Assembly (NCBI GenBank): GCA_002917075.1
Contig: NTMA01000120.1
Span: forward strand, 49,208-113,207
Length of the DNA stretch: 64,000 bases
Source of the DNA: Hawksworthiomyces lignivorus
Taxonomy: Eukaryota; Ascomycota; Sordariomycetes; Ophiostomatales; Ophiostomataceae
Direction of reading: 5' to 3'
Shown: piece by piece, positions 30,670 to 43,585 of the stretch
How the letters are laid out: each line of letters opens with the position of its first letter
Numbering within the stretch: position 1 is the first letter of the stretch
Program-made: the position numbers and the translations under genes
The notes under the pieces: model-generated
What the model was told of the DNA's origin: nothing
The model's input: the letters and a program-made list of their open reading frames with translations, nothing else
The model's database searches: none

Positions 30670-33049
30670 ATGGTGGGCCCCAGGGCGCCTCTGGGCTCGT
30701 TGACGGCCCACGTTAAGGACATTGGCGGCTGGCTGGGGGGCCGGTCGACCAAGGAGTCGTCGCGGCCCTCGCTCAGCGACCTCAAGAAGGGCAATAGAAG
30801 CGCCGCTCTGAACGACGACGACAGTGATGCCGAATCCAGCTCCAGCGGTTCCGACAACGATGACGACGACGACTCGGACGGCGCCAACACGGCGTCGTTC
30901 CTGCGGAAGATCTCGCAGGCCCGCAAGGGAGCGGCAGCGACGACAAACGGCCAGGTGGCGACATCCAAGCCTGAACCGAGCGCAAAGCCCAATGGCGCAG
31001 CACCTGCTAAGAAGGTTACGGCAATAAAGAAAGAGAGCAGCAGCGACAGCGACAGCGATAGCGACAGCGATAGCGACAGCGACAAGAGCAGCGACGAGAG
31101 CAGCAGCGCGGAGAGCGAGGACGAAGCGCCTGCGAAGAGTAAGGGCCAAACAGACACAAAAAAGGCCGCAGCCGACAGCAGCAGCAGTGAAGATGACGAC
31201 GATGACGAATCGGACGATGGTGAAGCGAACGACAAAGCGGCACTGCAGCGGCAGCTCGCATCCGAGTCGACCACCACGTCCACGTCCACATCCACATCCA
31301 CATCCGCGTCTTCTTCCAAGAACACGTCGCGCGCCGCCAGCGAATCTGCACCTGTGGTGGCAGCCACCGGAGACGACACTTCCAGCGACGAGAGCGCCGA
31401 CGAGGAAGAGGAAGAGGAAGAGGCGGCCGCAGACGACAAGCCTGACGAAGAGATGGTGGACCAGACCTATGCCGTTGCCGCGCGCGAGACGAGCGGCGCA
31501 GGCTCCTTGTAAGCGAGCATTCCCCTCAGGGTGCGCGTGGCGCTTCCCCCCCTGCCCCGCCGCCGCCCTGCTTTGTTTGATTCGTCTGACTGACCACCCT
31601 GCTCTCGCGACAGAGAAGCACGCAGCGGCCCCGCCGCCACCAGCGCGCAGCAGTTTGCGTCGCAGGGCTTCCAGCTGCGGCGGGCGAATGAGGAACTCGA
31701 CGCCTCGGACGTGGCCCGCATCTTCCGCCAGGCCAAGCTCGAGGGCAAGCAGCTGTGGTACTTCACGGCGCCGGCGTCGGTGCCCATCACCATCGTCGAG
31801 AAGATGGAGATCCCCGTCGAGCGCGCCCAGCAGGGGCAGGCCATTCTCCGCCACGGCGGCCAGGACTACGGCGTTAGCTTCGACGATGCCCTCACCGCCA
31901 AGACCATCAAGCTGCTGATCCCCAACAAGGCCGGAGATAAGTACTCAATGCGTACGTGGGAGACCGCTTTCTACCTGCTGCTTTTTTTGGCGCTTCTTCT
32001 CCCTTTTTCGTCTCCTCTCGCCCGACTAACATGATGCTTCTCTTTGCCCTCTAGTGGACCGGACGATCGACCAGACGATGCACTTGAAGCGCGTAACACA
32101 GTTCTCGCAGGCCGGCGAGGCGCTCTCTGGCGCGTCTGCCCCGGCACCACCTGTCGCTGCCGCAGCGCCGGCGCCTAAGAAGGCCCCGCGCCAGCAGCCG
32201 CCGAACCTGCGCACCCGGTACGTGCCCATCGGCGTCAACGACAAAGTCCCGCCCAAGACCACGACGGCGATCCTGCCGCCGCAGCCGCCCGCGAGCAGCA
32301 CCGCTGCTGCGGCCAAGGAGAAGTCCAAGAAGCGGAAGCACAGCGGCGACAAGGACGCGGACGATGACAACACCGGGGCGGCGCCGGCGTCGGACGACCG
32401 CTCGCCGGCAAAGAAGAGCAAGAAGGACAAGACTGCCGGCAAGACCACATCCACCAGCAGTATCGTGCCGCCGCCCGTCCCTGCCAGCACCGGCACCCCC
32501 AAGGTGACGCCGATCGCGCCGCCCCACTCGATCCTGAAGAAGACGGGCGCGACGCCGGCTGCGGCGGGCAGCGCCAAGAAGGCGTCGGCGATCCTGCCGC
32601 CGGCCGTCGCCGCAGCCGCCGGCAGCAGCAGCAGCCAGAGCACCAGCAACGGCCTCGGCGCCAGCACCGACCCCTACCAGATGCCGCTGTCGTCACAGGT
32701 GTCCCTGTCGCAGATGCTCGACACGCCGTCCAAGGTCGTGCTGAACGGCGAGGTCGTGGCCAAGCGCGACAAGAAGGACAAGAAGAAGGAGAAGCGCGAC
32801 AAGAAGGAGCGGGACCAGGCCCCGGTCGACAAGGAGGAGCCCGGCAAGGCGCAGCCCGCTCCTGCTGCGGAGAGCAGCACGGAGAAGAAGGCCAAGAAGG
32901 ACAAGAGCGAGAAGCGGGACCGCAAGGAGAAAAAGCAGAAGAAGCTGGCCAGCGCTGAGGCGGCCTCGGCGGATGCTGGCGCAGACCATGCCCCCAAGAA
33001 GGTGACGCCGGTGCCGATCCCCCACATTGACCGTCTGCCGGCGCACTAG
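30670..33049 (+). CDS. RPA34: RNA polymerase I subunit RPA34-like
   Basis: Exons 30670-31508, 31614-31951, 32055-33049 give 723 aa. The conserved RNA_polI_A34 core spans exons 2-3: FQLRRANEELDASDVARIF, GKQLWYFTAPASVPIT and the DRTIDQTMHLKRVTQF strand. In yeast this subunit (A34.5) pairs with A49 as a TFIIF-like module of Pol I that aids initiation and elongation in the nucleolus. The N-terminal 280 residues are a long Ser/Asp/Glu-rich acidic region with an SD-dipeptide run (31036-31085) and a Thr/Ser run. The C-terminus is a Lys-rich KKDK/KEK tail, as expected for A34.5. It is much longer than the about 230-aa yeast protein because of these low-complexity arms. Start is the ATG at 30670; upstream in-frame sequence is leader. 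Divergent from GRC3. Confidence 0.85.
31036..31085 (+). repeat. Ser-Asp coding microsatellite
   Basis: Imperfect (AGCGAC/AGCGAT)n tract coding an (SD)n run inside the acidic arm of the RPA34-like protein. Likely length-variable; gives rise to spurious antisense reading frames. Confidence 0.85.
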
Positions 33050-34701
33050 GGAAGATCGGCGGCAGCGGTCCAGGCGTGGAAGAAAGGCGGAGGAAAAGTC
33101 AGGGGGTAGAGAAGGAGCGGAATCGGCGTCAAAGACAAGGAAAAGGGGAGCCTGTTTTATTATGCAATGCTATAAATCGTTTCTTTATTCTCTTTTTTTC
33201 TTTTGGCGCACTTCTTTGTTCGAGGGGGGGAAACGGAACGTGCCAATCTGTTTTTCTACTCGAAGGGAGTGCGAAGGCAGCGCACACCCAGAACATGTTG
33301 CACAGCATTGAAATTTTGACCTTAATGTTCGTTCTTTTCTTTCTTCAGTTCAGTCCAACCAGGTCATATACAGTTTTCGCCAAGAAGGGAGTGCAGGAAG
33401 AAATGGAAAAGGATCAAGGTTTGTAACAAGCAGCATCGAAAGGATTACAGAAGACGTGGTTGTAACGAGATATCTAGCGCGCACTATTGCGAGGTCTCCC
33501 TTTAAGTCTTTATCTTTTAGTCTGAATACTACTACACATGTACAACATGCATAATATATGCCAGTCTCCTGCTGCGTCTCTTTTGGCTCGCAGAATATAA
33601 GCAGGAAAAGGTGAAGGAAGTCAAACTTTAGCATATGGCGATTTCTTTTTAGCGACCTGATTTCAACTCCTGATAACTGCGTTGGCTAAGTCACTAATAA
33701 ATTATTCAGTTGTACTACTGCATCTTATGCAGTGCTCTTGGAGACAAAAAGATCTAGTGTCACTATAGGCATAGAGAAGTTGTTTCATGAGATGTTAAGT
33801 TTTTATTATTGTTTTCGAGTTGTCTGTCTGCATCCTCGCACCCATTACGACTGGAGCGATGGTCCAGCCCTGTTCAGTTTCGTCCCCGGTGACAGATCAC
33901 TCTCTCTCTCTTGGCATAATTCTATCCCGAACACTGGATGTTTCCCTGGCCTCTCTTGTGGTCACTGATGTTCCCAATCTCTCCTAGAGGGAGAGCGTAT
34001 ATTACAACGACAGCTGTACTCAGATACCGAGTCTCGTGTGCCGCAGAACGAACCAACACATAAGACGCCAATTGTTTTCCAATTCCTGTCCGACTCACTC
34101 CATCAGTAAGGACACCACGCGACCCAGAGAACACCTCATATATTCCTAAAAAGCGAATGGAACCCCCGCCGAGCCATGATGTAGTAAGATAATCCGAAAA
34201 TTAGCTGAACGTAGTCGGAGAAAGTTATGCCAGATGCGGCACCAAAGCGTTGCCGCCATGGATCATCGTCTTGCAGGCTCCGCGTCCTCGCGTGGTTGTC
34301 GGAATGCAATGTTGCCCAACTCCTCAAACCAGAAATGAAAATGAAAAAAAAAAAAAAATCAACCGCTGGTCTTTGTAACGAATGCAATGACACATGTGTA
34401 TGTGTACAAAATGTTGTGCTGTGTATGTACCTCTCCCAATCCCAAGTTGAACGCCTTGAAAAAGAATGTTCCCGGAAGAATCGAATCGCGCGCGCTAAAC
34501 GATTGGGAGACTGTTCCCGTTCGAGTTTTGAGCTGCATTTCGTAATTCATCAAGCAACAACAAAATACATACAAGGACCGCCGTCCAAGCATGGTAATAA
34601 TAAGGGGCGCTGGAAGCGCCAAGAATCGAAAAGCTAAGCGAAGAATTGCAACTCTCGCCTTTGCTGTATATTAGGATTAAAACATTAGGTTTGGTGGAAC
34701 T
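33050..34701. other. Convergent intergenic region
   Basis: 1.65 kb between the RPA34 and AUR1 3' ends. Short frames only. It contains a poly-A run near 34347. No gene, tRNA or repeat recognised beyond that. Confidence 0.55.
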
Positions 34702-36290
34702 CTACCGAACCGCCACTTCAATCGGCTGGCTCTGGTGGGTAGCGTTGGTGCCATCCCAGCCGAGAATTGTCACCGGATGAAATTCAACCTCAGGCGTCGT
34801 CGGGCTCATAGATGCCGGACTGCTGTTGCCGCGGCTGCCGCCACCGCTCACGCTGCCACTAGCGCTGCCGCCAGAAGAAGAAGCAAAGCTCGACGTGCTG
34901 CCGATGGTCCACTCATCGCTGTCGCCGAATCCACCGCTCGCGCTGCGGTGGCGCGGCAGAAGATCCAGGCCAAATCCATCATAGTAGTTGTAGGCGTACT
35001 CGTCGACGATGGAACGGGTCTTCTCGCCAAGCTCGACATACTCGTACTCCCAACGAGTACGCTTGTCCAGCTGCCGGCGGGGCAAGAAGCTCGCGCGCGA
35101 GACATAATAAAACAAGGCCGCAAGCAGGCTGCCGGCGACCAGGTCGATTGCGTAGTGGTGGTTTAGGTACATGGTCGCCCACCAGATCCAGCCGACGTAG
35201 GCAATGAAGATAACGCGGAAGCGGGGGAAGCAGTAGCTCATGAAAAGCGCTTCTAGCGTGGCATCTGCGGCATGGAGACTAGGGAAGGCGCCAAAGGGCA
35301 CAGGCGCCGTGGTGAAGCTCGTCGTGTACATGTCCACGCCAAGCAATTGGTCTACCCGAGCAAGTCCAGCGGGCGAGCCAGGCATGCCGTAATGGGCAGG
35401 CTCAAGACCGTGCAGGCGCTCATACCAGGGCGGCGTGCAGGGGAAGATAAGCTGGGTGGTGACGCCAATGAACGCAAGGTAGGCAAAACACCGGGCAAAG
35501 ACAGGAGTCGTGCCAGGCGCAGCGAACAAGAAAAACAAAGCACTGCAGATAGCAGGCAGACCAAAGTGTCCCAGACCATATGGAATCCAAGCCAGCAAGT
35601 CGAGCACGGGGTGTGTGTGAGCTGACAAGATGTTGGAGAGATTTGCTCCGTACAGGACGTTCTCCAATGCAGGAAGAACCTTCACCCAGATATGTGGGCG
35701 GTACTCGACTGGGATGAATCTGTGATGACAATGTTAGGGGAAAGCACGACAGAGAAAGCGAAATGAATGTTGGCTGGCAAAAAAAAAAAAAAAAAAAAAA
35801 AAATCACCTACCGGCTAGCAAAGAAGTAGAACAAGTACGTCCAGATGGGCAAGCTGGGGAGGAAGAATTGACGTGTTACGGGCATAAGAAGGAGGAGCGA
35901 ATAACCCAGGATAATAGCGATGTCGATAACTATTGGGATGGGCGCAATGGCAAAGGAGAACAGAACAAATGCAGCAGTAATAAGATGCTGGATGTCGTAG
36001 ATGTTCCATCGATGACGGCGGAGATCCCGGATGCCATCAAGTGGGTTGAAAGACCTCTGAAGAGCCGCAACACCGTTAGGGGCGCCCTTGCCATTGCTGG
36101 ACGTATTCGATGAGCCAAAGTGGCGAGACGACGACGGAACCGAAAGCCGTGGCTTCTGCTTTCTCCTGCTGCGGCCTGGGCGATATTTGCGTGGAATGGG
36201 GTTCCATTGGGTGAAAGTGAACGCCGAAGGCCATGGGAAAGTCATCTTCGACTTAGGTTGCGAGGAGAACAAGCTGGCGAAGTCCTGCAT
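34702..36290 (-). CDS. AUR1: Inositol phosphorylceramide synthase Aur1
   Basis: Exons 36290-35812 and 35719-34702 encode 498 aa. The joint gives ASRFIPVEYRPHIWVKVLP followed by LENVLYGANLSN, a hallmark of fungal Aur1. It is a polytopic Golgi membrane protein of the PAP2-like family with catalytic motifs FPSLHAADATLE (His about 309) and HHYAIDLVAGS (His about 348, Asp about 352). It transfers phosphoinositol from phosphatidylinositol to ceramide, making IPC, an essential fungus-specific sphingolipid step and target of aureobasidin A. The C-terminal 100 residues after the last helix are Ser/Gly-rich and cytosolic or lumenal, low complexity. The intron contains a 25-nt A tract on the plus strand (poly-T in the transcript). 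An internal ATG at 36245 is an alternative start. Confidence 0.95.
35779..35803 (+). repeat. A25 homopolymer in AUR1 intron
   Basis: Run of 25 A on the plus strand, i.e. a U25 tract just after the 5' splice site region of the AUR1 intron as transcribed. Probably length-variable. Confidence 0.9.
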
Positions 36291-39200
36291 CTTGAATTAC
36301 GGGATAAGAGGTGGATTGGTCTACGGGCGAGAAGGCCGACTGTCGACGGTGGACGACGACGAGCAGGTGACGGGTACTGGCGGATCCAGCGGATTCGCTT
36401 CCCACGAGTACGAATTCGCGTCGAAACGATTCACGGGGACTAAAAGTCGGTGATTGTCTCAAACAGAATGTAGACCAAGTCGCCGGGAGGAGAAATCCAG
36501 GTAGAGCTGAAGAGTTTGGCGACGAAATTGCTATGCCCAACAGCAGATGCCCATCATCCTTGGCGGGAAGTCGGATTGTATTGGCGGGTCGGTAAAGGTC
36601 GAGGGAGTAGAATGAAGAACTAAAGGAATGAGAGAGGAAGAAGAGAAAGAAGAAGAGAAGGGAGGAGGAAGAAAAGAAGAAGTCAGAAAATAGGTAGTAT
36701 AGATTTTGGGGGGTGTGGTGGGCGGAGTGAGGATAGAAAAAGAAAATGAGACGATGGAGACAGGAGAAGGGAGAGAGAAAATTATTAAGGAAAAAAGGAA
36801 AACGGAGAGCGCGAACGGTGGCGGCGGGGACTCGGAAAAGGGCAACTTGGGGGGTGGTGGTATGCGCCGAGCGCGAAAGAGCAGAGAAAAAAAACTGTGA
36901 GTGAGATAAATTGGTTGGGTCGCCGGTTCACTGGTCGCAGCTGCTTTTTTTCCTGGTGGTCTAGCGCTCTAGCGCCCTGGTCGCATTGGCGCTTACGTCA
37001 AAGGTACAAAGCTTAGTAGATGGTCCTCTTTTTGGGGTGGTAGGGGAGGAAACCGGGGGCTGTGGGAAGGAGCAAGGAATAATAAAATGATTAAAAAAAA
37101 GGGTGGTCCGGGCTTGGAAACGGGCCCTAAATGAAAGGAAGGAGCGGATGGAAACGCAAAACGCAAGATGCAAGACGCAAAGTGAGAAGACGAGGGGAGA
37201 AAAAAAGTAAGAAGGAACAGACGACGAGCACTCAAAAAGTAATACGTCTGCTGATTACTCCGTGCTCTGGGAAAATCGCCCACAAGAAACGCTGCTCCTG
37301 TAGGGAGAGGAAGCCACGATCAGACAATGGACAAAACAGATTCACGGCACATGCAGTTGCATGCATTCCTTAAGGTAGGGCACATGCATATATGTACATG
37401 CGCAAACTACTCGTCCACAGCCATGCACCCACGAAACGGTCAATTAAAGAGAAACTTAAGTATCCATACGTGAATGCATTAATACGTGAATACGTAAAAA
37501 AGCAGAAACACAGAAACACACAAGCACAGACCAGAAACAGATGCAGAAGGTACGGCCGGCAAGAGATTTTCGGGTGCCAGTTTCGGGGATTTCGATGTGC
37601 CCGAAGTAGACTGCGAGCACGCGCGGGCGCGAAGAATTGCGACGCTGTAGGCAACAACGACCGAGTCTGGGTAGATCGTGTTGTATCGATACTTCCCTGT
37701 AGCGAGCGTGCAGACAATACGAGTGGATGGGAGCTAACGAAATCGAGACGACAGGGAAATAAGAAAAGAATGTCTCCACAATTCTAGGCGATGCCCAATG
37801 AACGACGGCCTCCGTTCAGTAGTATTGTGCGAGCGTGCGAGTAAGAGAGAAGAGATGGCCAGCTGGTTTCCCCTGCTAAAGGGCCCTAACTCACCGTTTG
37901 GGCACACCTTTGGAGGCTGATGCTGGCGTCCCGCCCTTGCCGGACGCCAAGGTTGCGGAAATCACTCACAGAGGAGACCCCTGTTATGATGGGTGGTCAA
38001 GGATTGAGGGTTTCATCTGCGCCTCCGTACTATCCGTTCGCAAAAGGCACCGTTTTCTCATCCACTTTCTGTAATGCGAGCTCGCATTGTTAGTGGCTGC
38101 GGCTCAGCGAGCATCTCGTCACCAATTTCATCGCCATGCTCCTACCACAATACGCGTATAGAAGGTGGTGTGCCTTCTTTCAGCAGTGGCCTGCAGGAAG
38201 GAAAGCAGAATCAAAGCCAAGTCTCCAGCCTCAAATTGATCTGTATAATAACGGAGGCGTAAGCCTATGGCGCAGATAGCAGACGGTGTCCAAAAGGGGG
38301 CCCATGGTGCGATTGTTCGCTCAACTCTACTCATACAGCTGGCGAGCAATCTCTTTTATGGTCTTCAAATATTATTGCTCGTCCTTCGTATAGAATATTT
38401 GCGCACTCTTGCTGTCGATGCGAGATTGGCACAGAACGTTCCAGGTTCAAGACACGATACACTGCTGTGCAGGAGCCTGATTCTCCCTCAAAAGGGGAAT
38501 CAGGTCGCCAAAGAAGCCTAAATCCTCTGTCGCATGTGACGCCTTAACGTACGGTTTTTCTCTTTTCCTGGCTGCAGTGCAACCACCCAAAGATCAAACA
38601 CTGGTTTGTCTTTTATCTGATTATCCGCTGTTGCGACCCCCGTTTGTGTTCTCGTCTTCCCGTGTCTCTGTTTTCGTAGTCTTTTCTTTCTCGTCCTCTC
38701 ACTGTCATCAATTCCATCGTGTTTCGTTCAGTCGATCATTGTCGAGGAAAGGGGACCCGACCGTCTGTGTCCTCCCACCCCTTTCCATTGCAGTTCTGAT
38801 TTTCCCCAGATTGTAATGGCAGTCGGAGACGGCGATGACGAAAGCCCGCGGTGGCCAGCCCTACAAAAAGTACCCGGATCACGTTAGGGGCGACGGAAGA
38901 GAGGCGTCTCGCGGAGAAAACAGCGGCCGTTCATTTGGACCACGTGTGGCATTGGAATGCTCATACGACGCCCTGTGTGAGTGGTGTATCTGCGCTACTC
39001 CCGGACAGACAATGCAGTATGACCCAATGCAGCGAAAATGGGAAGGGAAAGCGAACATTCACATGAAAGAGACGACCGAAAGGGAAAAGCGCCGCGATTT
39101 GCAACTTGACGTCGTCATAGGTCTCTTTTACCCCACGATCTTCACTTCGACAGCGGATTATTAAGACTCGAACTTCAGACTTGAGACGGCTCATGCTGGC

Positions 39201-42200
39201 ATCGAGCTCCCTCTTGACGTACCGCTACATTGGATTCGCTCTACAGCGCCGAGAGCACGCTATGAGTATATCAGCACGGCTGACTAGTAATGTTTTCTTT
39301 CTTTTCTTTTCTTTTCGCCTCCTGTCGTCTCGTCCCGATCAGACCCACAGCCAGGTCCTCGGTCGACCGCTAGGAGGGATTATTGCGCTTAGAGGCTCAA
39401 AGAACACAGCTTCTACAATCTAGAAAAACTTTTTTCTTTCTTTTTCTTCAACTTTTGCAAAGTCTTCAGTCTGGTCTCTCGGAGACTATGAAGGCAGGGA
39501 GATGAGAAACAGACGGCAATTTTTTTTTTTTTTTTTAAGCCAGCCTTTGTTTCTTCCGTTTGCCGCCCGGCATTACATAACTGCCAGCCCCCTAGGTCCT
39601 TGGCACCTGTAGATTAACATAGAGGATTGTTCCTTCGTATCTCACCACACTTTGACAAAAATCCGTTTTTGTAGGGACGGGGGTCCTATTCGACAGAGTG
39701 GTTGCAGCAAAAGATAATGGCTATCCAGGTGGCTCAAGATCGAAAAGAACCACGCCGCAAGGACCCGCGTCTTTTTTTCTTTTTTCTCTGCCTCAAATTA
39801 AACATACATGTACATCACAGGGTCGCCCCCAGTCACAAGAAAACGGCTCAACAGGGTTGTATCGTAGACCGCGCCCGCGTCTTTCCATCCAACCATACGT
39901 ATCTTTCCATGATTTTTAAAGAGGAGCAGTGCTGCAAAGACGGCAGTCCTTCAATTGCTGTCGCGATGAACTTGACCACCCACCATGAACGAGACACTAC
40001 TCCACAGTTGGACTGGTGCGACAGTGCTCATGAGAACAGGAGACCCCAAGTCGCAGATTCTCGGCCAGCACATAAAAAACTTATATGCACGGCGTGCATA
40101 AAAAGACGAGACGCGGAAAGCCAGGCACTGTCAGCTGACAGAAAAAGAAGAGTGTCCGCGTCGTTGGATCGCTCGGGAAGAAACGGCGCAGAGGCACCGC
40201 GAAATGAGACAGAAAAAAAAAGCCTAACCTGTACCACCTTGTGGAGGATCTGAGACGGTAGATCGCGACGGTGACAAAACAAATCGTTTGAACAAGAAAA
40301 AAAAATTATATTCACCGTTGCGGTCGCTTGTCCGTCTCCGCCGGCCCCATATTCTCTGCTACGGTGGGCGACAGATTGGTCCTCACAAACCATCCACAAT
40401 TTGCCAAGACCATATGCCCTCCAATGTCCTCCCAAAAGGGGCAATACCTCACGTTGTAGGGAAATGAACGGACCCCTCAAGTAAGTGTGGCTTTTCAGAG
40501 TTGGTGGAGATACGTGAAGAGAGTGGATCATCGGCCACGGAGCTCAATTATCTGCGCGAGCCGACCTCTTCTTGAGGGGACTTTTTCGTCCTTCTCAGTG
40601 CAACCCCCCCAGTGTCTCTCAGCAGTAGGTACGAGAATAGCACAATCTGCATACCCGGCACACCGCGTTTCCGCAGCGCACATTTGTGCTATTATGCCTA
40701 CTAGCGCTCTGTAGAGGCATATTTTTAAAAGGGCGGTCTAAAGATCTGATGCGCTTGCAGATAATAAGAGATACAAGCTTCTCTACGACGTGCGCACATG
40801 CAGATAGACCGAGGCCAAGGCCAAGCAACTGCCGGCGTGTGATCAAGTAGTGCACACAGCTGAGTGTGTTTGCCGAAAAGAATGTCATGATACCTCCATA
40901 GCAAGCGAGGGAAGAAGATACCTCAATACCTGGCCGGCTTCAATGCTGAGCCAGAATCTGCCAGGCCAGGCCAAGCCACCTCCTGCAAAAAGCCGCCTTA
41001 AGGCACTGCGCCTGCCAGACACGTACATACTTTTTCTCGTTTCTGTATACGGGAGAAGTTGCTGACACTCGAGAACAGAACAGTGTGCGTTTTTAAGCCA
41101 AGCAAGAAATGCAGTCTTACGGATTTTGTCTACTCTAGCTGGATTCCAAACCTTCGAATCACAATGCAGACGCTGTGTAAAGCGCAATCACAAGTCATGT
41201 CAAAGGTGGCAAACTCAATCAGCGACACTACTATTCCTCTGGACAAATGAAGATGGCCCCCCCAAGAGGAATCCTGCAGCACTGAGTCTGCACGATGGAT
41301 GTCATGTGTCTTACATCGATTGGAGAGAGAAGTCAGGAGAAAGATGATAGATGTCAGTTGAAAAGGTGATCGCGACCGTTTGTTCATCTTATTTGATGGA
41401 CATCTTCCTGATCCATGTGTGCGAGCTGGACCCTGACTCTGCTTAGTTTTGGCAGCGTTGTGGCTTTCTCGCTAGTGCGGGAAATGGTGGACAAATCCCG
41501 AGCCTTCCGAAGAAACGAGAGCGGATCAGCAGCGCGCCCACTTTAGAATGTGCTGTGATCCGCATATTGCTAAATGCCAGGGAACCACAAAAAAGGGCAC
41601 ATGAAAAAAAGCGTATTCAACGGAGCAAAACGGGACAACCCAACAGCATCTGTTGGTCAGCAAAAATACCAACAGAGTGACCAAAACAGGGCTAGACGTA
41701 GCACGACGTCGCAGTGCAGGAGAGACAAGATGAATCTCTGTAGGCGAGTCCCTCTGGAGGGACATACGGTCGATTGGGCATCTATGTACGTACGAGCATC
41801 AGTTTCTGGGACGGATGATGTCGGCCCCCCACGCAATGGTCTCTGACTGGCCGAATGATCCGGACATTGCAGTAATGAAAAGAACTATGAATTCGGGAGA
41901 TGGATCTTGCCAAAGCGCCGTCGAGAGAAATGAGCATCGTGAGATGCACAAAGTTCAAGCGGCACTTGTTTCTCGCAATTTCTCTACGACTACAGTGCGA
42001 AGTACCAGCACGTAAACTCGGAAAACGGTAGATCGCGTTAATATGAGAAGAAATTTCCGCAGGTAGGAAATCTTACCTCGTACGAATAAGGTTGCTGGTC
42101 GTGTGTCGGTTGGTTCCATTCCAGAGAGCTGGGGCCAAACAAACAGAAAAGCGCCTGGGTGATATTAGGCAAAACGGGAGGTTTCATTGGTGGGTTCGTA

Positions 42201-43585
42201 CTATCTTACCCGAGTCTTCCTTATTAATATCCCAGATCACTAGGCGATTCCACACTCTCCTCGCATTTAAGGCTTGGGTGGGTGAGCACACACACAGGTG
42301 CTGGCTGAGGGAACCAAGCGAAAGCGAGATTGCGCATTTTTGTTCCTCTACGGGCATTTGGCCGAAACCGAGTACGCGGATATGGCTAATGCTCCCCACC
42401 ATGGGGGAGTTAACCTTACCCTTTAGAGGCTTTGTAATTTCAAAAAAGGGTGAATCCGATAAACTGAAAACCGTAGTTGTGACAACTATCGTGACCTTTT
42501 TTTCCTTTCTTGGGTTGACGGGGCAATTCCTCGCTGCTTCCCTTACGCGTATTCGCTTGCTTTCCTTTGTCGCCTCGCTCTGTCGATGTCGCTTAGGATT
42601 CAGGGGGAACTCTTCCAAAGTAATGACATAATAGAGGGAGCCCAGCGCACAAAGGCGCAGATTATGAGCCTGTTGCTGACTATCACGACATGCTTTGTCT
42701 TTCCCCGAGGCAAAACTTCCGTTTTCACGGACGATCGACGGACAAAATTGGGAGACGGAAGAAAGAGACGAAATAGGGGCAAATTGGAGGACGGAATAAG
42801 CAGACTTTTATCCTCGGGGGACGGATGAGTCCGTCCTGGGTCCCCTGGTTTAACACTGCCCGAGAGACTGGTCTCAGCTTCTCCTAGGCAGATTACCCCT
42901 TTTTGGTTGGCAGGTTGCAGCCAAGGGAAGCAGCCTTACGCAAAGCACACAGCCATTCGGGGTAATATTCGTACAGCATAGCTTTTTAATTGTCTTGTTT
43001 GGCCTAGCAGAGGTCTGTTGTCGCCAGACGCTCTCCCGAAGATAAGCCTGCGACAGCAGTATTCCACATCTCCACCATTTTACACGTCGTATGTCAGACA
43101 CGTCACTTGTAGCTCCATCAATTCCAGGATTTCAGGCAGCATCGAAATCCTGAAGAGCAAGGAGTATTGAGAGTGAGAAGCTAGGGCAGCAAATTAGAAG
43201 ATAGGAAAGGAAGCGAAACGAATCTTTGCTCCGCTCAAGCGCGGATCCAAGTCTATCAAAAAACGGCCGAAGGAAGGCAAGCGTCACTAGGCTCTCCAAA
43301 AAGAAGGCTGTGTGAAATATGCAGGTAGGAAATCCTTTTTCCTTCTCGCATGCCAGCTTCTGTGGACCAGTTCGATGCATTCCAGGACATAAATGTATTA
43401 CCACTTTGAATCTTGAGAGTTTTTGTAAGCCAAAATAAAAAAAATCGAACCCTTCTTTACATGAGAAAAAAGTGACAAAAGGAAATAAAATAAAAAAAGA
43501 AATCGGGACAGGTACCCCATGAGCAAGGACGTTTCATGCAAGCAATATGTGAGAGACAAAAAAGCAAAGCCTAACAAAACGGATA
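36291..43585. other. 7.3-kb region without a recognisable gene
   Basis: This lies between the AUR1 start (transcribed left) and the kinase stop (transcribed towards this region). Purine-rich plus-strand tracts at 36600-36900 mean a pyrimidine-rich AUR1 leader/promoter. Further features are a T17 run at 39520-39536, several A/T homopolymers and CA-type tracts near 37500. Reading frames up to 183 codons exist (39702-40253, 42092-42631), but their composition is not protein-like, they carry no signal peptide or motif, and they overlap equal frames on the other strand. No tRNA, 5S or snRNA gene was recognised. It may hold long UTRs or noncoding RNA. Confidence 0.5.

Noticed and set aside
30646..31854. 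402-codon minus-strand frame over the RPA34-like gene (and other antisense frames there)
   Set aside because: It is the shadow of the Ser/Asp-coding microsatellites and GC-rich codons of the plus-strand gene. Its product is low-complexity Arg/Val/Gly without any domain.
39702..40253. 183-codon plus-strand frame
   Set aside because: Contains homopolymer-coded FFFFF and no domain. Two frames overlap here and neither extends by splicing.
42092..42631. 179-codon plus-strand frame in the 7.3-kb gap
   Set aside because: An equally long frame exists on the opposite strand, composition is not protein-like, and no motif, signal peptide or splice continuation was found.
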